Below, piece after piece: positions 42,444 to 51,096 of a DNA stretch of 64,000 nt. Source of the DNA: an uncultured Bacteroides sp. (GTDB taxonomy: Bacteria; Bacteroidota; Bacteroidia; Bacteroidales; Bacteroidaceae); NCBI GenBank assembly GCA_948847595.1, contig CAQOGY010000007.1:1-64000 (forward strand), read 5' to 3'. The notes below the pieces were generated by a model that saw only the letters and a list, made by a program, of their open reading frames with translations, was not told where the DNA came from and did not search any database. Each line of letters begins with the position of its first letter. Position 1 is the first letter of the stretch. Position numbers and translations under genes: made by a program.

Positions 42444-44585
42444 ATGGCAACGTTACAAAACATTAGGTCGAAAGGACCTCTATTGGTGATTGTTATCGGC
42501 TTGGCGCTGTTTGCTTTCATTGCGGGTGACGCATGGAAGGTGATGCAGCCGCATCAGGCACATGACGTAGGTGAGGTGAACGGAGACGCTCTTTCCGCTC
42601 AAGAGTATCAGAATTTGGTAGAAGAATATACCGAAGTGGTGAAACTCATGCGTGGAGTGACCGCCTTGAACGACGATCAGACCAACCAGGTGCGCGACGA
42701 AGTATGGCGTTCCTATGTAAACAATAAACTGATTGAAAAAGAAGCTAAAGCACTGGGACTGACTGTTTCTAATGCTGAAATTCAGGACATCCTGAAGGCT
42801 GGAGTTCATCCTTTGCTGCGTCAGACTCCTTTCCAGAATCCGCAAACAGGAAACTTTGACAAGGATATGTTGAACAAATTCCTTGTTGAATATGCGAAGA
42901 TGAGCGAATCACAGATGCCGGCACAGTATGCAGAACAATACAACAACATGTATAAATACTGGTCATTCATCCAGAAGACATTGATTCAAAGCCGTTTGGC
43001 TGAAAAATACCAGGCGTTGGTTTCCAAGGCTCTTATTTCTAATCCGGTAGAAGCACAGGATGCTTTCGATGCGCGTGTGAACCAATACAATGTATTGCTG
43101 GCAGGCGTTCCTTACTCTTCAGTAGTAGACTCTACTATCGTAGTGAAAGAATCGGAATTGAAAGACCTGTACAACAAGAAGAAAGAACAGTTCAAGCAAT
43201 ATCAGGAAACTCGTGACATCAAATACATTGATGTTCAGGTGACTGCAAGCGCTGAAGACAGAGCTGCTATCCAGAAAGAAGTAGATGAAGCAACTGCACA
43301 GTTGGCTACTACAACAGATGATTATACATCGTTTGTTCGCTCGGTAGGTTCTGAAGCTCCTTATGTAGACCTGTTCTATAACAAGACGGCATTCCCGTCG
43401 GATGTAGTGGCTCGTTTGGACTCTGCTTCCGTAGGAACTGTTTACGGCCCTTACTACAATGGTGGTGATAATACTATCAACTCTTTCAAGATTGTAGCTA
43501 AAGCTGCTGCTGCCGACTCTGTGGAATTCCGTCAGATTCAGGTGTATGCTGAAGATGCATTGAAGACTAAGGCTTTGTCAGACAGTATCTACAATGCTCT
43601 TAAAGGTGGTGCAAACTTCGCAGACCTGGCTAAGAAATACGGTCAGACAGGTGACTCTAACTGGTTGACTGCCGCACAATATGAAGGTGCGCAAATCGAT
43701 GGTGATAACCTGAAATTCATCTCTGCTATCAACAGCACAGGTGTGAACGAACTGGTAAACTTGCCGATGGGACAAGCTAACGTAATTCTTCAAGTGACTA
43801 ACAAGAAAGCCGTAAAAGACAAATATAAAGTAGCTGTTATCAAGCGTGAAGTAGAGTTCAGTAAAGAAACATACAACCGTGCTTACAATGATTTCAGCCA
43901 GTTTATCGCTGCTAATCCTTCTGTTGAGAAGATGGTGGCTAATGCTGAAGAAGCCGGATACAGACTGTTGGATAGGGCTGACTTGAATAGCTCTGAACAT
44001 GGTATCGGTGGTGTGAGAGGTACAAAAGAAGCTTTGAGATGGGCATTTGATAAAGCTAAACCGGGTGAAGTTTCCGGCTTATACGAATGCGGCGAAAGCG
44101 ATCACATGATTGTGGTTGGCTTGGTAAACATCAAACCGGAAGGATACCGTCCGCTGAAAGCCGTACAGGATCAGTTGAGAGCTGAAATCGTAAAAGATAA
44201 GAAAGCTGAAAAGATCATGGCTGACATGAAGGCTGCCAACGCAACTTCATTCGACCAATATAAGTCTATGACTGACGCTGTAAGCGACTCTTTGAAGATG
44301 GTTACATTCGCAGCTCCTGCTTACGTATCTGCATTGCGCAGCAGCGAACCGCTGGTAGGCGCTTATGCTTCTGTTTCTGAAGTGAACAAGTTGAGCGCTC
44401 CTATCAAAGGTAACGCCGGAGTATTTGTTCTGCAAGTATATGGCAAAGACAAACTGAACGAAACATTCGATGCAAAAACAGAAGAAGCTACATTGGCTAA
44501 TATGCACGCACGTTTCGCCAGCCGTCTGATGAACGACTTGTATCTGAAAGCAAATGTGAAAGATACACGCTTCCTGTTCTTCTAA
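42444..44585 (+). CDS. PpiD/SurA-like peptidyl-prolyl isomerase
   Basis: 713 residues. One N-terminal membrane anchor (GPLLVIVIGLALFAFIAGDA) is followed by a SurA-N-type helical domain (about 35-200; MRGVTALNDDQTNQVRDEVW). A parvulin PPIase domain sits near 345-450 (VEFRQIQVYAEDALKTKA, GGANFADLAKKYGQTGD). A C-terminal chaperone part has a second PPIase-like region. These proteins assist outer-membrane protein folding in the periplasm. A near-consensus -7 box TATCTTCG (42380-42387) stands 56 bases upstream, so it may have its own promoter. A strong terminator follows. Confidence 0.9.
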   Translation: MATLQNIRSKGPLLVIVIGLALFAFIAGDAWKVMQPHQAHDVGEVNGDALSAQEYQNLVEEYTEVVKLMRGVTALNDDQTNQVRDEVWRSYVNNKLIEKEAKALGLTVSNAEIQDILKAGVHPLLRQTPFQNPQTGNFDKDMLNKFLVEYAKMSESQMPAQYAEQYNNMYKYWSFIQKTLIQSRLAEKYQALVSKALISNPVEAQDAFDARVNQYNVLLAGVPYSSVVDSTIVVKESELKDLYNKKKEQFKQYQETRDIKYIDVQVTASAEDRAAIQKEVDEATAQLATTTDDYTSFVRSVGSEAPYVDLFYNKTAFPSDVVARLDSASVGTVYGPYYNGGDNTINSFKIVAKAAAADSVEFRQIQVYAEDALKTKALSDSIYNALKGGANFADLAKKYGQTGDSNWLTAAQYEGAQIDGDNLKFISAINSTGVNELVNLPMGQANVILQVTNKKAVKDKYKVAVIKREVEFSKETYNRAYNDFSQFIAANPSVEKMVANAEEAGYRLLDRADLNSSEHGIGGVRGTKEALRWAFDKAKPGEVSGLYECGESDHMIVVGLVNIKPEGYRPLKAVQDQLRAEIVKDKKAEKIMADMKAANATSFDQYKSMTDAVSDSLKMVTFAAPAYVSALRSSEPLVGAYASVSEVNKLSAPIKGNAGVFVLQVYGKDKLNETFDAKTEEATLANMHARFASRLMNDLYLKANVKDTRFLFF

Positions 44586-44611
44586 GAATTAATCGTATAA
44601 ACGATAACTGT

Positions 44612-44646
44612 AAAAGGTCGTTCCTCTTTCGGGAACGACCTTTTTT
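44612..44646 (+). terminator. Intrinsic terminator of the coaX-ppiD run
   Basis: A 13-pair stem (AAAAGGTCGTTCC and complement) with a short loop; the final T run is TTTTTT. Confidence 0.88.
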
Positions 44647-44691
44647 GTTAACTTTTACATTATCGCTATACGGAAATCGACTTTATTTCCT

Positions 44692-44699
44692 TACATTTG
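44692..44699 (+). promoter_or_regulatory. -7 box of rlmN
   Basis: TACATTTG, 26 bases before the start at 44725. No good -33 element. Confidence 0.5.
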
Positions 44700-44724
44700 C
44701 AAATATAAACCATGAACGGAAAGA

Positions 44725-45762
44725 ATGATGTCTAAATATCCTCTTTTAGGAATGAACCTTGTGGAGCTTCAAGCGTTGGTGAAAAGACTGGGAATGCCCG
44801 GCTTTACCGCCAAGCAGATTGTGGAATGGCTTTACGGGAAGAAGGTAACCTCGATTGATGAAATGACTAATTTGTCATTGAAGAACCGGGAGCTGCTCAA
44901 GCAGAACTATGAGGTAGGAGCAGAGACACCGGTCGATGAAATGCGCTCTGTGGACGGTACGGTGAAGTACTTGTACAGGGTTGGTGATAGTCATTTTGTA
45001 GAATCGGTTTATATTCCCGACGATGACAGGGCGACGCTCTGTGTTTCTTCACAGGTAGGCTGCAAGATGAACTGCAAGTTCTGTATGACCGGAAAGCAGG
45101 GCTTTACAGCACACCTGACCGCCAATCAGATAATCAATCAAATCCATTCATTGCCCGAACGTGACAAACTGACCAATGTGGTGATGATGGGCATGGGCGA
45201 ACCGCTCGACAACCTCGACGAAGTATTGAAGGCATTGGAGATACTGACCGCTTCCTACGGATATGCATGGAGTCCGAAGCGCATCACTCTTTCTACGGTC
45301 GGCCTACGGAAAGGATTGCAGCGTTTTATCGAAGAAAGCGACTGCCACCTGGCTATCAGCCTGCACTCTCCGGTGACTGCACAACGTTCCGAACTTATGC
45401 CGGCGGAAAAGGCGTTCTCCATCACTGAAATGGTGGGACTGTTAAAAAACTATGATTTTAGTAAACAGCGCCGACTTTCGTTTGAATATATTGTTTTTAA
45501 GGGGCTTAATGACTCGCAAGTTTATGCCAAAGAGTTGCTGAAACTTCTTCGCGGATTGGATTGCAGGGTGAATCTGATTCGTTTCCATGCCATACCGGGA
45601 GTCGATCTCGAAGGGGCGGATATGGATACGATGACCCGTTTTCGTGACTATCTGACGTCGCACGGGCTTTTCACTACGATCCGTTCTTCAAGGGGAGAAG
45701 ATATTTTTGCGGCTTGCGGTATGCTTTCGACAGCGAAGCAAGAGGAAAATAATCAGAGTTAA
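44725..45762 (+). CDS. rlmN: Dual-specificity 23S rRNA/tRNA adenine-C2 methyltransferase
   Basis: A radical SAM enzyme that methylates A2503 of 23S rRNA and A37 of some tRNAs. It has 345 residues, the family length. The [4Fe-4S] ligands are C113, C117 and C120 (CKMNCKFC). Other motifs: SQVGCKMNC, NVVMMGMGEPLDN, ITLSTVGLRKGL and SLHSPVTAQRSELMP. The last part has the catalytic Cys in FAACGML. The start is ATG at 44725 or 44728; an earlier ATG at 44712 opens only a seven-codon out-of-frame reading frame. Confidence 0.96.
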   Translation: MMSKYPLLGMNLVELQALVKRLGMPGFTAKQIVEWLYGKKVTSIDEMTNLSLKNRELLKQNYEVGAETPVDEMRSVDGTVKYLYRVGDSHFVESVYIPDDDRATLCVSSQVGCKMNCKFCMTGKQGFTAHLTANQIINQIHSLPERDKLTNVVMMGMGEPLDNLDEVLKALEILTASYGYAWSPKRITLSTVGLRKGLQRFIEESDCHLAISLHSPVTAQRSELMPAEKAFSITEMVGLLKNYDFSKQRRLSFEYIVFKGLNDSQVYAKELLKLLRGLDCRVNLIRFHAIPGVDLEGADMDTMTRFRDYLTSHGLFTTIRSSRGEDIFAACGMLSTAKQEENNQS

Positions 45763-45780
45763 TATATAAAACCGAACATC

Positions 45781-46821
45781 ATGAAAAAGTACTTTTTTTA
45801 TTTGAGCATCGCTTTGGTAGCCTTTGTCGTTGCTTCTTGTGGTCTGAAAGGAAACCACACTTCTAGTGGACGTGCATACGAGCTTTTGGTAGTAGTAGAT
45901 CACGGTGTTTGGGATCGTGCGGCCGGAAGGGCTTTGCATGATGCACTTGATTCTGACGTGCCCGGCTTGCCGCAATCGGAACCTTCTTTCCGTATCATGT
46001 ACACTTCACCGAAAGATTATGATTCTACGCTGAAGCTGATACGTAACATTATTATTGTAGACATACAGGATATATATACGAAAGCTTCTTTCAAGTATGC
46101 GAAAGATGTATATGCCAATCCGCAGATGATTCTGACTATCCAGGCTCCGAATGAAGAAGAGTTCGGGAAGTTTGTGGAAGAAAATAAAAAGACGATTGTC
46201 GATTTCTTTACCCGTGCGGAAATGAACCGTCAGATCACTTTCCTCGAAAAGAAGCACAGCAACTTCATCTCACAGAAGGTGGACAGCCTGTTCGGATGCA
46301 ACATCTGGCTGCCTGCCGAGTTGACCAACTCCAAGACCGGTGAAGATTTCTTCTGGGCTTCTAACAACACAGGTACTGCCGACCAGAATTTCGTAATGTA
46401 CTCTTATCCTTATACCGACAAGGACACTTTCACCAAAGAATACTTCGTTCACAAACGTGACTCTGTGATGCAGGCCAATATCCCCGGATTCAAGGAAGGC
46501 GTTTATATGTCAACCGACAGTCTGTTGACGGATGTACGCCCAATCAATGTGCAAAACAGCTACACACTGGAAGCACGCGGACTATGGCGCATGAAGGGTG
46601 ACTTTATGGGTGGCCCGTATGTATCACACACTCGCCTGGACGAGAAAAACCAACGGATTATTACAGCAGAGATATTTGTTTATTCACCTGATAAAATGAA
46701 ACGCAACCTGGTTCGCCAGATGGAAGCATCTCTTTACACGCTGAAACTTCCGAATGAAGTTCAGCAGAACCAGATTCCATTGGGCGGTGTATCTAAGGAA
46801 GCGGAAAAAACTAATAAGTAA
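45781..46821 (+). CDS. DUF4837 family lipoprotein
   Basis: 346 residues. The signal peptide ends VVASCG, so it is lipidated. The mature part has the DUF4837 pattern: ELLVVVDHGVWDRAAGRALH, then NIIIVDIQDIYTKASFKYAK, and a long conserved C-terminal region (EARGLWRMKGDFMGGPYVSH). It lies 18 bases after rlmN and 4 bases before pdxA, a tight cluster. Role unknown; a lipoprotein of the inner or outer membrane. Confidence 0.85.
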   Translation: MKKYFFYLSIALVAFVVASCGLKGNHTSSGRAYELLVVVDHGVWDRAAGRALHDALDSDVPGLPQSEPSFRIMYTSPKDYDSTLKLIRNIIIVDIQDIYTKASFKYAKDVYANPQMILTIQAPNEEEFGKFVEENKKTIVDFFTRAEMNRQITFLEKKHSNFISQKVDSLFGCNIWLPAELTNSKTGEDFFWASNNTGTADQNFVMYSYPYTDKDTFTKEYFVHKRDSVMQANIPGFKEGVYMSTDSLLTDVRPINVQNSYTLEARGLWRMKGDFMGGPYVSHTRLDEKNQRIITAEIFVYSPDKMKRNLVRQMEASLYTLKLPNEVQQNQIPLGGVSKEAEKTNK

Positions 46822-46825
46822 AGAA

Positions 46826-47920
46826 ATGGAAGATAGCAAAATAAGAATCGGCATCACCCAGGGAGATATAAACGGGGTAGGCTATGAAGTGATTTTAAAG
46901 ACATTCTCAGATCCTACCATGTTGGAACTTTGTACTCCGATTATTTACGGTTCACCCAAAGTGGCTGCTTACCATCGGAAAGCATTGGATATTCAGACTA
47001 ACTTCAGTATTGTCAACACGGCTTCCGAAGCGGGATACAACCGTTTGAGCGTAGTGAACTGTACGGACGATGAAGTGAAAGTGGAATTTTCCAAACCTGA
47101 TCCCGAAGCGGGCAAAGCTGCCTTGGGAGCATTGGAACGTGCCATCGAAGAATATCGTGAAGGTCTGATTGACGTTATCGTGACAGCTCCTATCAATAAA
47201 CATACCATCCATTCGGAAGAGTTTTCATTCCCCGGACATACAGAATATATCGAAGAACGCTTGGGCAATGGCGACAAGTCATTGATGATTCTGATGAAGA
47301 ATGATTTCCGCGTGGCTTTGGTAACGACACATATCCCGGTCAGGGAGATTGCAACTACGATTACCAAGGAACTGATTCAGGAGAAGTTGATGATCTTTCA
47401 TCATTGCCTGAAACAGGATTTCGGTATCGGTGCCCCGCGCATTGCAGTGTTGTCTCTCAATCCTCACGCCGGAGACGGTGGTTTGCTGGGGATGGAAGAA
47501 CAGGACATAATTATTCCTGCGATGAAGGAAATGGAAGAAAAAGGAATCCTTTGTTACGGCCCATATGCGGCTGACGGCTTTATGGGTTCGGGCAATTATA
47601 CTCATTTCGACGGTATCCTGGCTATGTATCACGACCAGGGACTGGCTCCGTTCAAGGCGTTGGCAATGGACGACGGGGTGAACTATACGGCAGGTCTGCC
47701 GGTAGTGCGCACTTCTCCGGCTCATGGCACTGCCTATGACATTGCAGGTCAGGGAGTGGCAAGTGAAGATTCTTTCCGTCAGGCAATCTACGTTGCCATT
47801 GATGTGTTCCGTAATCGCCAGCGGGAGAAAGTAGCCCGTGCGAATCCGTTGCGGAAACAATATTACGAGAAACGGGACGATAGTGATAAACTGAAACTGG
47901 ATACAGTAGACGAGGATTAA
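46826..47920 (+). CDS. pdxA: 4-hydroxythreonine-4-phosphate dehydrogenase
   Basis: A step in DXP-dependent pyridoxal-phosphate synthesis. 364 residues from the ATG at 46826; an in-frame extension to 46754 only overlaps the previous gene. Motifs: RIGITQGDINGVGYEVILK at the start, DVIVTAPINKHTIHSEEF, FPGHTEYIEE with a metal His, LSLNPHAGDGGLLG, and the C-terminal MYHDQGLAPFKALAMDDGV plus SPAHGTAYDIAG carrying the other metal ligands. It is followed seven bases later by a sigma-54 activator. Confidence 0.95.
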   Translation: MEDSKIRIGITQGDINGVGYEVILKTFSDPTMLELCTPIIYGSPKVAAYHRKALDIQTNFSIVNTASEAGYNRLSVVNCTDDEVKVEFSKPDPEAGKAALGALERAIEEYREGLIDVIVTAPINKHTIHSEEFSFPGHTEYIEERLGNGDKSLMILMKNDFRVALVTTHIPVREIATTITKELIQEKLMIFHHCLKQDFGIGAPRIAVLSLNPHAGDGGLLGMEEQDIIIPAMKEMEEKGILCYGPYAADGFMGSGNYTHFDGILAMYHDQGLAPFKALAMDDGVNYTAGLPVVRTSPAHGTAYDIAGQGVASEDSFRQAIYVAIDVFRNRQREKVARANPLRKQYYEKRDDSDKLKLDTVDED

Positions 47921-47927
47921 AAGAGTG

Positions 47928-49172
47928 ATGACAAGAGCGGAGATACAACAAGTGAAACAGCGTTTCGGTATTATTGGTAATACCGAAGCATTGTCACGTG
48001 CCATCGATGTTGCTATTCAGGTAGCTCCTACCGATTTGTCCGTGTTGATTACCGGAGAGAGCGGTGTCGGAAAGGAGAGTTTTCCACAGATCATTCATCA
48101 ATATAGCCGGAGGAAGCACGGACAGTATATTGCTGTCAACTGCGGAGCTATCCCTGAAGGTACGATTGATTCCGAACTGTTCGGGCATGAGAAAGGCGCG
48201 TTTACCGGTGCTATCGGCGAACGGAAAGGATATTTCGGTGAAGCCGACGGCGGTACTATTTTCCTCGATGAAGTAGGGGAGTTGCCGATGCCTACCCAAG
48301 CGCGTTTGCTTCGTGTACTGGAGAGCGGTGAGTTTTTGAAAGTAGGTTCGTCAAGGGTACAAAAGACGGATGTGCGTATTGTGGCAGCTACCAATGTCAA
48401 TCTTGTACAGGCTATTTCAGAGGGGCGTTTCCGTGAGGATTTATATTATCGGTTGAACACCGTGCCTATTCAGATACCGCCTTTGCGTGAGCGGGGAGAA
48501 GATGTGCTTCTGCTATTCCGAAAGTTTGCGGCGGACTTTGCAGAGAAATACCGGATGCCGGCTATCCAGTTGACGGAGGATGCGAAGAAGGAGTTGCTGG
48601 CTTATTCATGGCCGGGCAATGTACGCCAGTTGAAGAATATCACGGAACAGATTTCGATTATCGAAACGAACAGGGAGATTAACGCTGCTATCTTGCAGAC
48701 CTATCTTCCGACACAAAATATGCAACGCCTTCCGGCATTGATGGGAACGCGTGAAAGTAAAGGTTTTGAAAGCGAACGGGAAATCCTTTACTCCGTCCTG
48801 TTCGATATGCGTCAGGAAGTGGCCGAACTGAAGAAGATGGTACACAACCTGATGGCTGAACGTGCCGGACAGGTAAGTCAGGTAGGAGCGGTGGTTGCCA
48901 CTCCGGTGGTGACGACAACCCATCAACCTTCCGTACCTGCCATCATTCATACCGTGCAACAACCTCAACCGGCTGTTCGCAGGGACGATGACGATATACA
49001 GGATACGGAAGAGTATGTAGAAGAAACTCCGCTGTCTTTAGATGAAGTAGAAAAAGAAATGATACGCAAGGCACTTGAGAGACATCATGGAAAACGGAAG
49101 AGTGCGGCAAAAGATTTGAATATATCAGAGCGTACGCTTTATAGAAAAATAAAAGAATATGATTTGGATTAA
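47928..49172 (+). CDS. Sigma-54-dependent transcription activator without sensory domain
   Basis: About 414 residues. The AAA+ domain starts almost at once (FGIIGNTEALSRAI), with Walker A GESGVGKE, the sigma-54 contact GAFTGA intact, Walker B GGTIFLDEVGELP, and the arginine-finger region FREDLYYRLNTVPI. A linker of about 70 residues with a coiled-coil segment follows, then a Fis-type helix-turn-helix (ALERHHGKRKSAAKDLNISE) at the end. There is no receiver, GAF or PAS domain, so control must come from its level or a partner. It overlaps lptE by 14 bases. Confidence 0.93.
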   Translation: MTRAEIQQVKQRFGIIGNTEALSRAIDVAIQVAPTDLSVLITGESGVGKESFPQIIHQYSRRKHGQYIAVNCGAIPEGTIDSELFGHEKGAFTGAIGERKGYFGEADGGTIFLDEVGELPMPTQARLLRVLESGEFLKVGSSRVQKTDVRIVAATNVNLVQAISEGRFREDLYYRLNTVPIQIPPLRERGEDVLLLFRKFAADFAEKYRMPAIQLTEDAKKELLAYSWPGNVRQLKNITEQISIIETNREINAAILQTYLPTQNMQRLPALMGTRESKGFESEREILYSVLFDMRQEVAELKKMVHNLMAERAGQVSQVGAVVATPVVTTTHQPSVPAIIHTVQQPQPAVRRDDDDIQDTEEYVEETPLSLDEVEKEMIRKALERHHGKRKSAAKDLNISERTLYRKIKEYDLD

Positions 49173-49686
49173 GAAGATAACACGCCCTCTGTTACTGGTC
49201 GTTTTGCCGGTAGTGGTCATAGCGTGCACTGTTTCCTATAAGTTTAACGGTTCATCCATCAACTATGATAAGGTGAAGACAATCTCCATTGCCGACTTCC
49301 CGATTAAGTCGGAGTACGTATATGCTCCGTTGGCGACGAAGTTCAATGAAGACCTGAAAGATATATTTATCCGTCAGACCCGCCTGCAATTGCTGAAACC
49401 GAATCAGAATGCGGACTTGCAGATTGACGGAGAAATCACGGGATACAATCAGTACAACCAGGCAGTATCCGCCGATGGTTATTCTTCGGAAACGAAGTTG
49501 ACCATAACAGTCAATGTACGCTTTGTCAACAACACAAATCATGCCGAAGACTTCGAACAACAATTCTCCGCTTTCCGTACCTACGACTCCAGTCAGTTGC
49601 TGACAGCCGTGCAGGATGGGTTGATTGCCGAAATGTCTAAAGAGATAACCGACCAAATATTCAATGCAACCGTAGCAAACTGGTAA
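49159..49686 (+). CDS. lptE: LPS assembly lipoprotein LptE
   Basis: 175 residues. A hydrophobic N-terminus (ITRPLLLVVLPVVVIAC) ends in a lipobox Cys. The mature part follows the LptE pattern: CTVSYKFNGSSINYDKVKTI, ADLQIDGEITGYNQYN, and a C-terminal helix (LTAVQDGLIAEMSKEITDQI). LptE plugs and helps fold the outer-membrane LPS translocon LptD. The start overlaps the sigma-54 activator gene, suggesting coupled translation. It is followed by a TPR protein and secG. Confidence 0.88.
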   Translation: MIWIKKITRPLLLVVLPVVVIACTVSYKFNGSSINYDKVKTISIADFPIKSEYVYAPLATKFNEDLKDIFIRQTRLQLLKPNQNADLQIDGEITGYNQYNQAVSADGYSSETKLTITVNVRFVNNTNHAEDFEQQFSAFRTYDSSQLLTAVQDGLIAEMSKEITDQIFNATVANW

Positions 49687-49691
49687 TATAA

Positions 49692-50450
49692 ATGATTTCC
49701 GCTAACTTTCAACAATGGATTCAGCATCCTGAAACGCTGAACAGGGATACTTTGTACGAACTGCGCAATCTTCTTGCGAGATATCCGTATTTCCAGTCGC
49801 TCCGCCTGTTGTATCTCAAAAACCTGTATATTCTCCATGATATTAATTTCGGCGGGGAACTGCGGAAAGCCGTCCTTTACATTGCCGACCGGCGGAAGTT
49901 GTTCCAATTGATCGAAGGCAGCCGTTTCGACCTTCAGTCCCGGAAAAAGGGAGTGGCGTTGACGGAAGTGCTGAAAGACGAACCATCCGTAGACCGCACA
50001 TTGGCATTGATTGATGCTTTCCTATCCACAGCTCCCGAAGAGGTGACTGCGCAGACCGGATTTGACTACTCGATGGACTATACTTCTTATCTGCTCGAAG
50101 AGACTCCCGCTACGGACGAAGCGGGAGAGGAAACGCCCAAGTTGAAAGGCTTTGAACTGATTGACGACTTCATCGAAAAGAGCGAAAGCGACTCTCCTCT
50201 CTACATGAAACCTCTTCGGGAAGAAGCGGAAGCATCCGCTACTCCTTCGGCCGAAACAAGCGCGGAAGAAGAGGATGATGACAGCTGTTTTACAGAAACT
50301 TTGGCAAAAATCTATGTTAAACAGCAACGATATTCAAAAGCTCTTGAAATAATTAAAAAATTAAGCTTGAAATATCCAAAAAAAAATGCTTACTTTGCAG
50401 ACCAAATCAGATTTTTGGAGAAATTGATTATTAACGCTAATTCAAAATAA
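49692..50450 (+). CDS. Conserved hypothetical protein with C-terminal TPR-like motif
   Basis: 252 residues, no signal peptide. The N-terminal part is helical (FQQWIQHPETLNRDTLYELR, then LLARYPYFQSLRLLYLKNLY). An acidic, variable middle follows (DEAGEETPKLKGFELIDDFI, ESDSP, then a Ser/Ala/Glu-rich stretch), and finally a TPR-like helix pair (ETLAKIYVKQQRYSKALEII, then KLSLKYPKKNAYFADQIRFL). It lies five bases after lptE and six before secG in every-base packing, so it is probably cytosolic and linked to envelope biogenesis. Function unknown. Confidence 0.8.
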   Translation: MISANFQQWIQHPETLNRDTLYELRNLLARYPYFQSLRLLYLKNLYILHDINFGGELRKAVLYIADRRKLFQLIEGSRFDLQSRKKGVALTEVLKDEPSVDRTLALIDAFLSTAPEEVTAQTGFDYSMDYTSYLLEETPATDEAGEETPKLKGFELIDDFIEKSESDSPLYMKPLREEAEASATPSAETSAEEEDDDSCFTETLAKIYVKQQRYSKALEIIKKLSLKYPKKNAYFADQIRFLEKLIINANSK

Positions 50451-50456
50451 CTAAAG

Positions 50457-50852
50457 ATGTACTTATTATTCGTTATCTTAATGGTGATTGCAGCCTTGTT
50501 GATGTGCTTCATCGTGTTGATTCAGAACTCAAAAGGGGGCGGTCTTGCTTCCGGTTTTTCTTCATCCAACGCTATTATGGGCGTACGCAAAACTACAGAT
50601 TTTCTGGAGAAAGCAACGTGGGGTCTGGCTATCTTCATGGTTGTAATGAGTATTGCTACCGCTTATGTTGTTCCCCGTTCGGCTGTTGCTACAGACGCAG
50701 TGTTGGAACAAGCACAGAAAGAACAACAAACTAACCCGTATAACTTACCCGCAGGTACGGCTGCGCCTCAATCTGAAGCTCCTGCTACTAACGCGCCTGC
50801 TACAGAAACTCCGGCACCGGCTGCTGAAACTCCTGCTCCTGCAGCAGAGTAA
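50457..50852 (+). CDS. secG: Preprotein translocase subunit SecG
   Basis: 131 residues with two membrane helices (LLFVILMVIAALLMCFIVLI and WGLAIFMVVMSIATAYVV) and the conserved loop QNSKGGGLASGFSSSNAIMG. SecG assists SecYE-SecA translocation at the inner membrane. After the second helix the protein carries a long low-complexity tail of Ala/Pro/Thr/Glu (residues about 100-131, repeated TETPAPAA), longer than the E. coli protein's tail. It ends the lptE cluster. secA is in the same window. Confidence 0.93.
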   Translation: MYLLFVILMVIAALLMCFIVLIQNSKGGGLASGFSSSNAIMGVRKTTDFLEKATWGLAIFMVVMSIATAYVVPRSAVATDAVLEQAQKEQQTNPYNLPAGTAAPQSEAPATNAPATETPAPAAETPAPAAE

Positions 50853-50935
50853 ATCGCTCCGGATACTGTAAGACTATTTGGGTAAAACCATTTAAGGGAA
50901 GATGGGCTGATGCCTTACTTCTCTGATATTTAAGT

Positions 50936-50998
50936 GCGGATTGCGCAGATTACACGGATTTTCAATGTTCCGCGTACTCAGTGTAATCCGCATTTAAC
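50936..50998. repeat. Intergenic inverted repeat with GTGTAATCCGCA words
   Basis: TGCGGATT...AGATTACACGG on the left faces CAGTGTAATCCGCA on the right, giving an interrupted inverted repeat. TCAGTGTAATCCG also occurs at 1742-1754. This word is frequent between genes in Bacteroides. Confidence 0.5.
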
Positions 50999-51020
50999 TT
51001 TTTCTTGTAAAAACAATCTC

Positions 51021-51056
51021 TTTGTGATGAAAACAAACAAGATTTAACTACCTTTG
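51021..51056 (+). promoter_or_regulatory. Promoter of the major-facilitator transporter gene
   Basis: TACCTTTG (51049-51056) with TTTG at 51021-51024; the gap of 24 is longer than usual. Confidence 0.6.
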
Positions 51057-51096
51057 TTGGCTGTATAAGATTATTAATTACTTTTTAAATATAACA

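Noticed and set aside
44712..44735. A leader peptide upstream of rlmN
   Set aside because: Only seven codons, overlapping the rlmN start, with no regulatory hairpins.
46754..46825. A longer N-terminus for PdxA
   Set aside because: It overlaps the DUF4837 gene, and the family starts at RIGITQGD.
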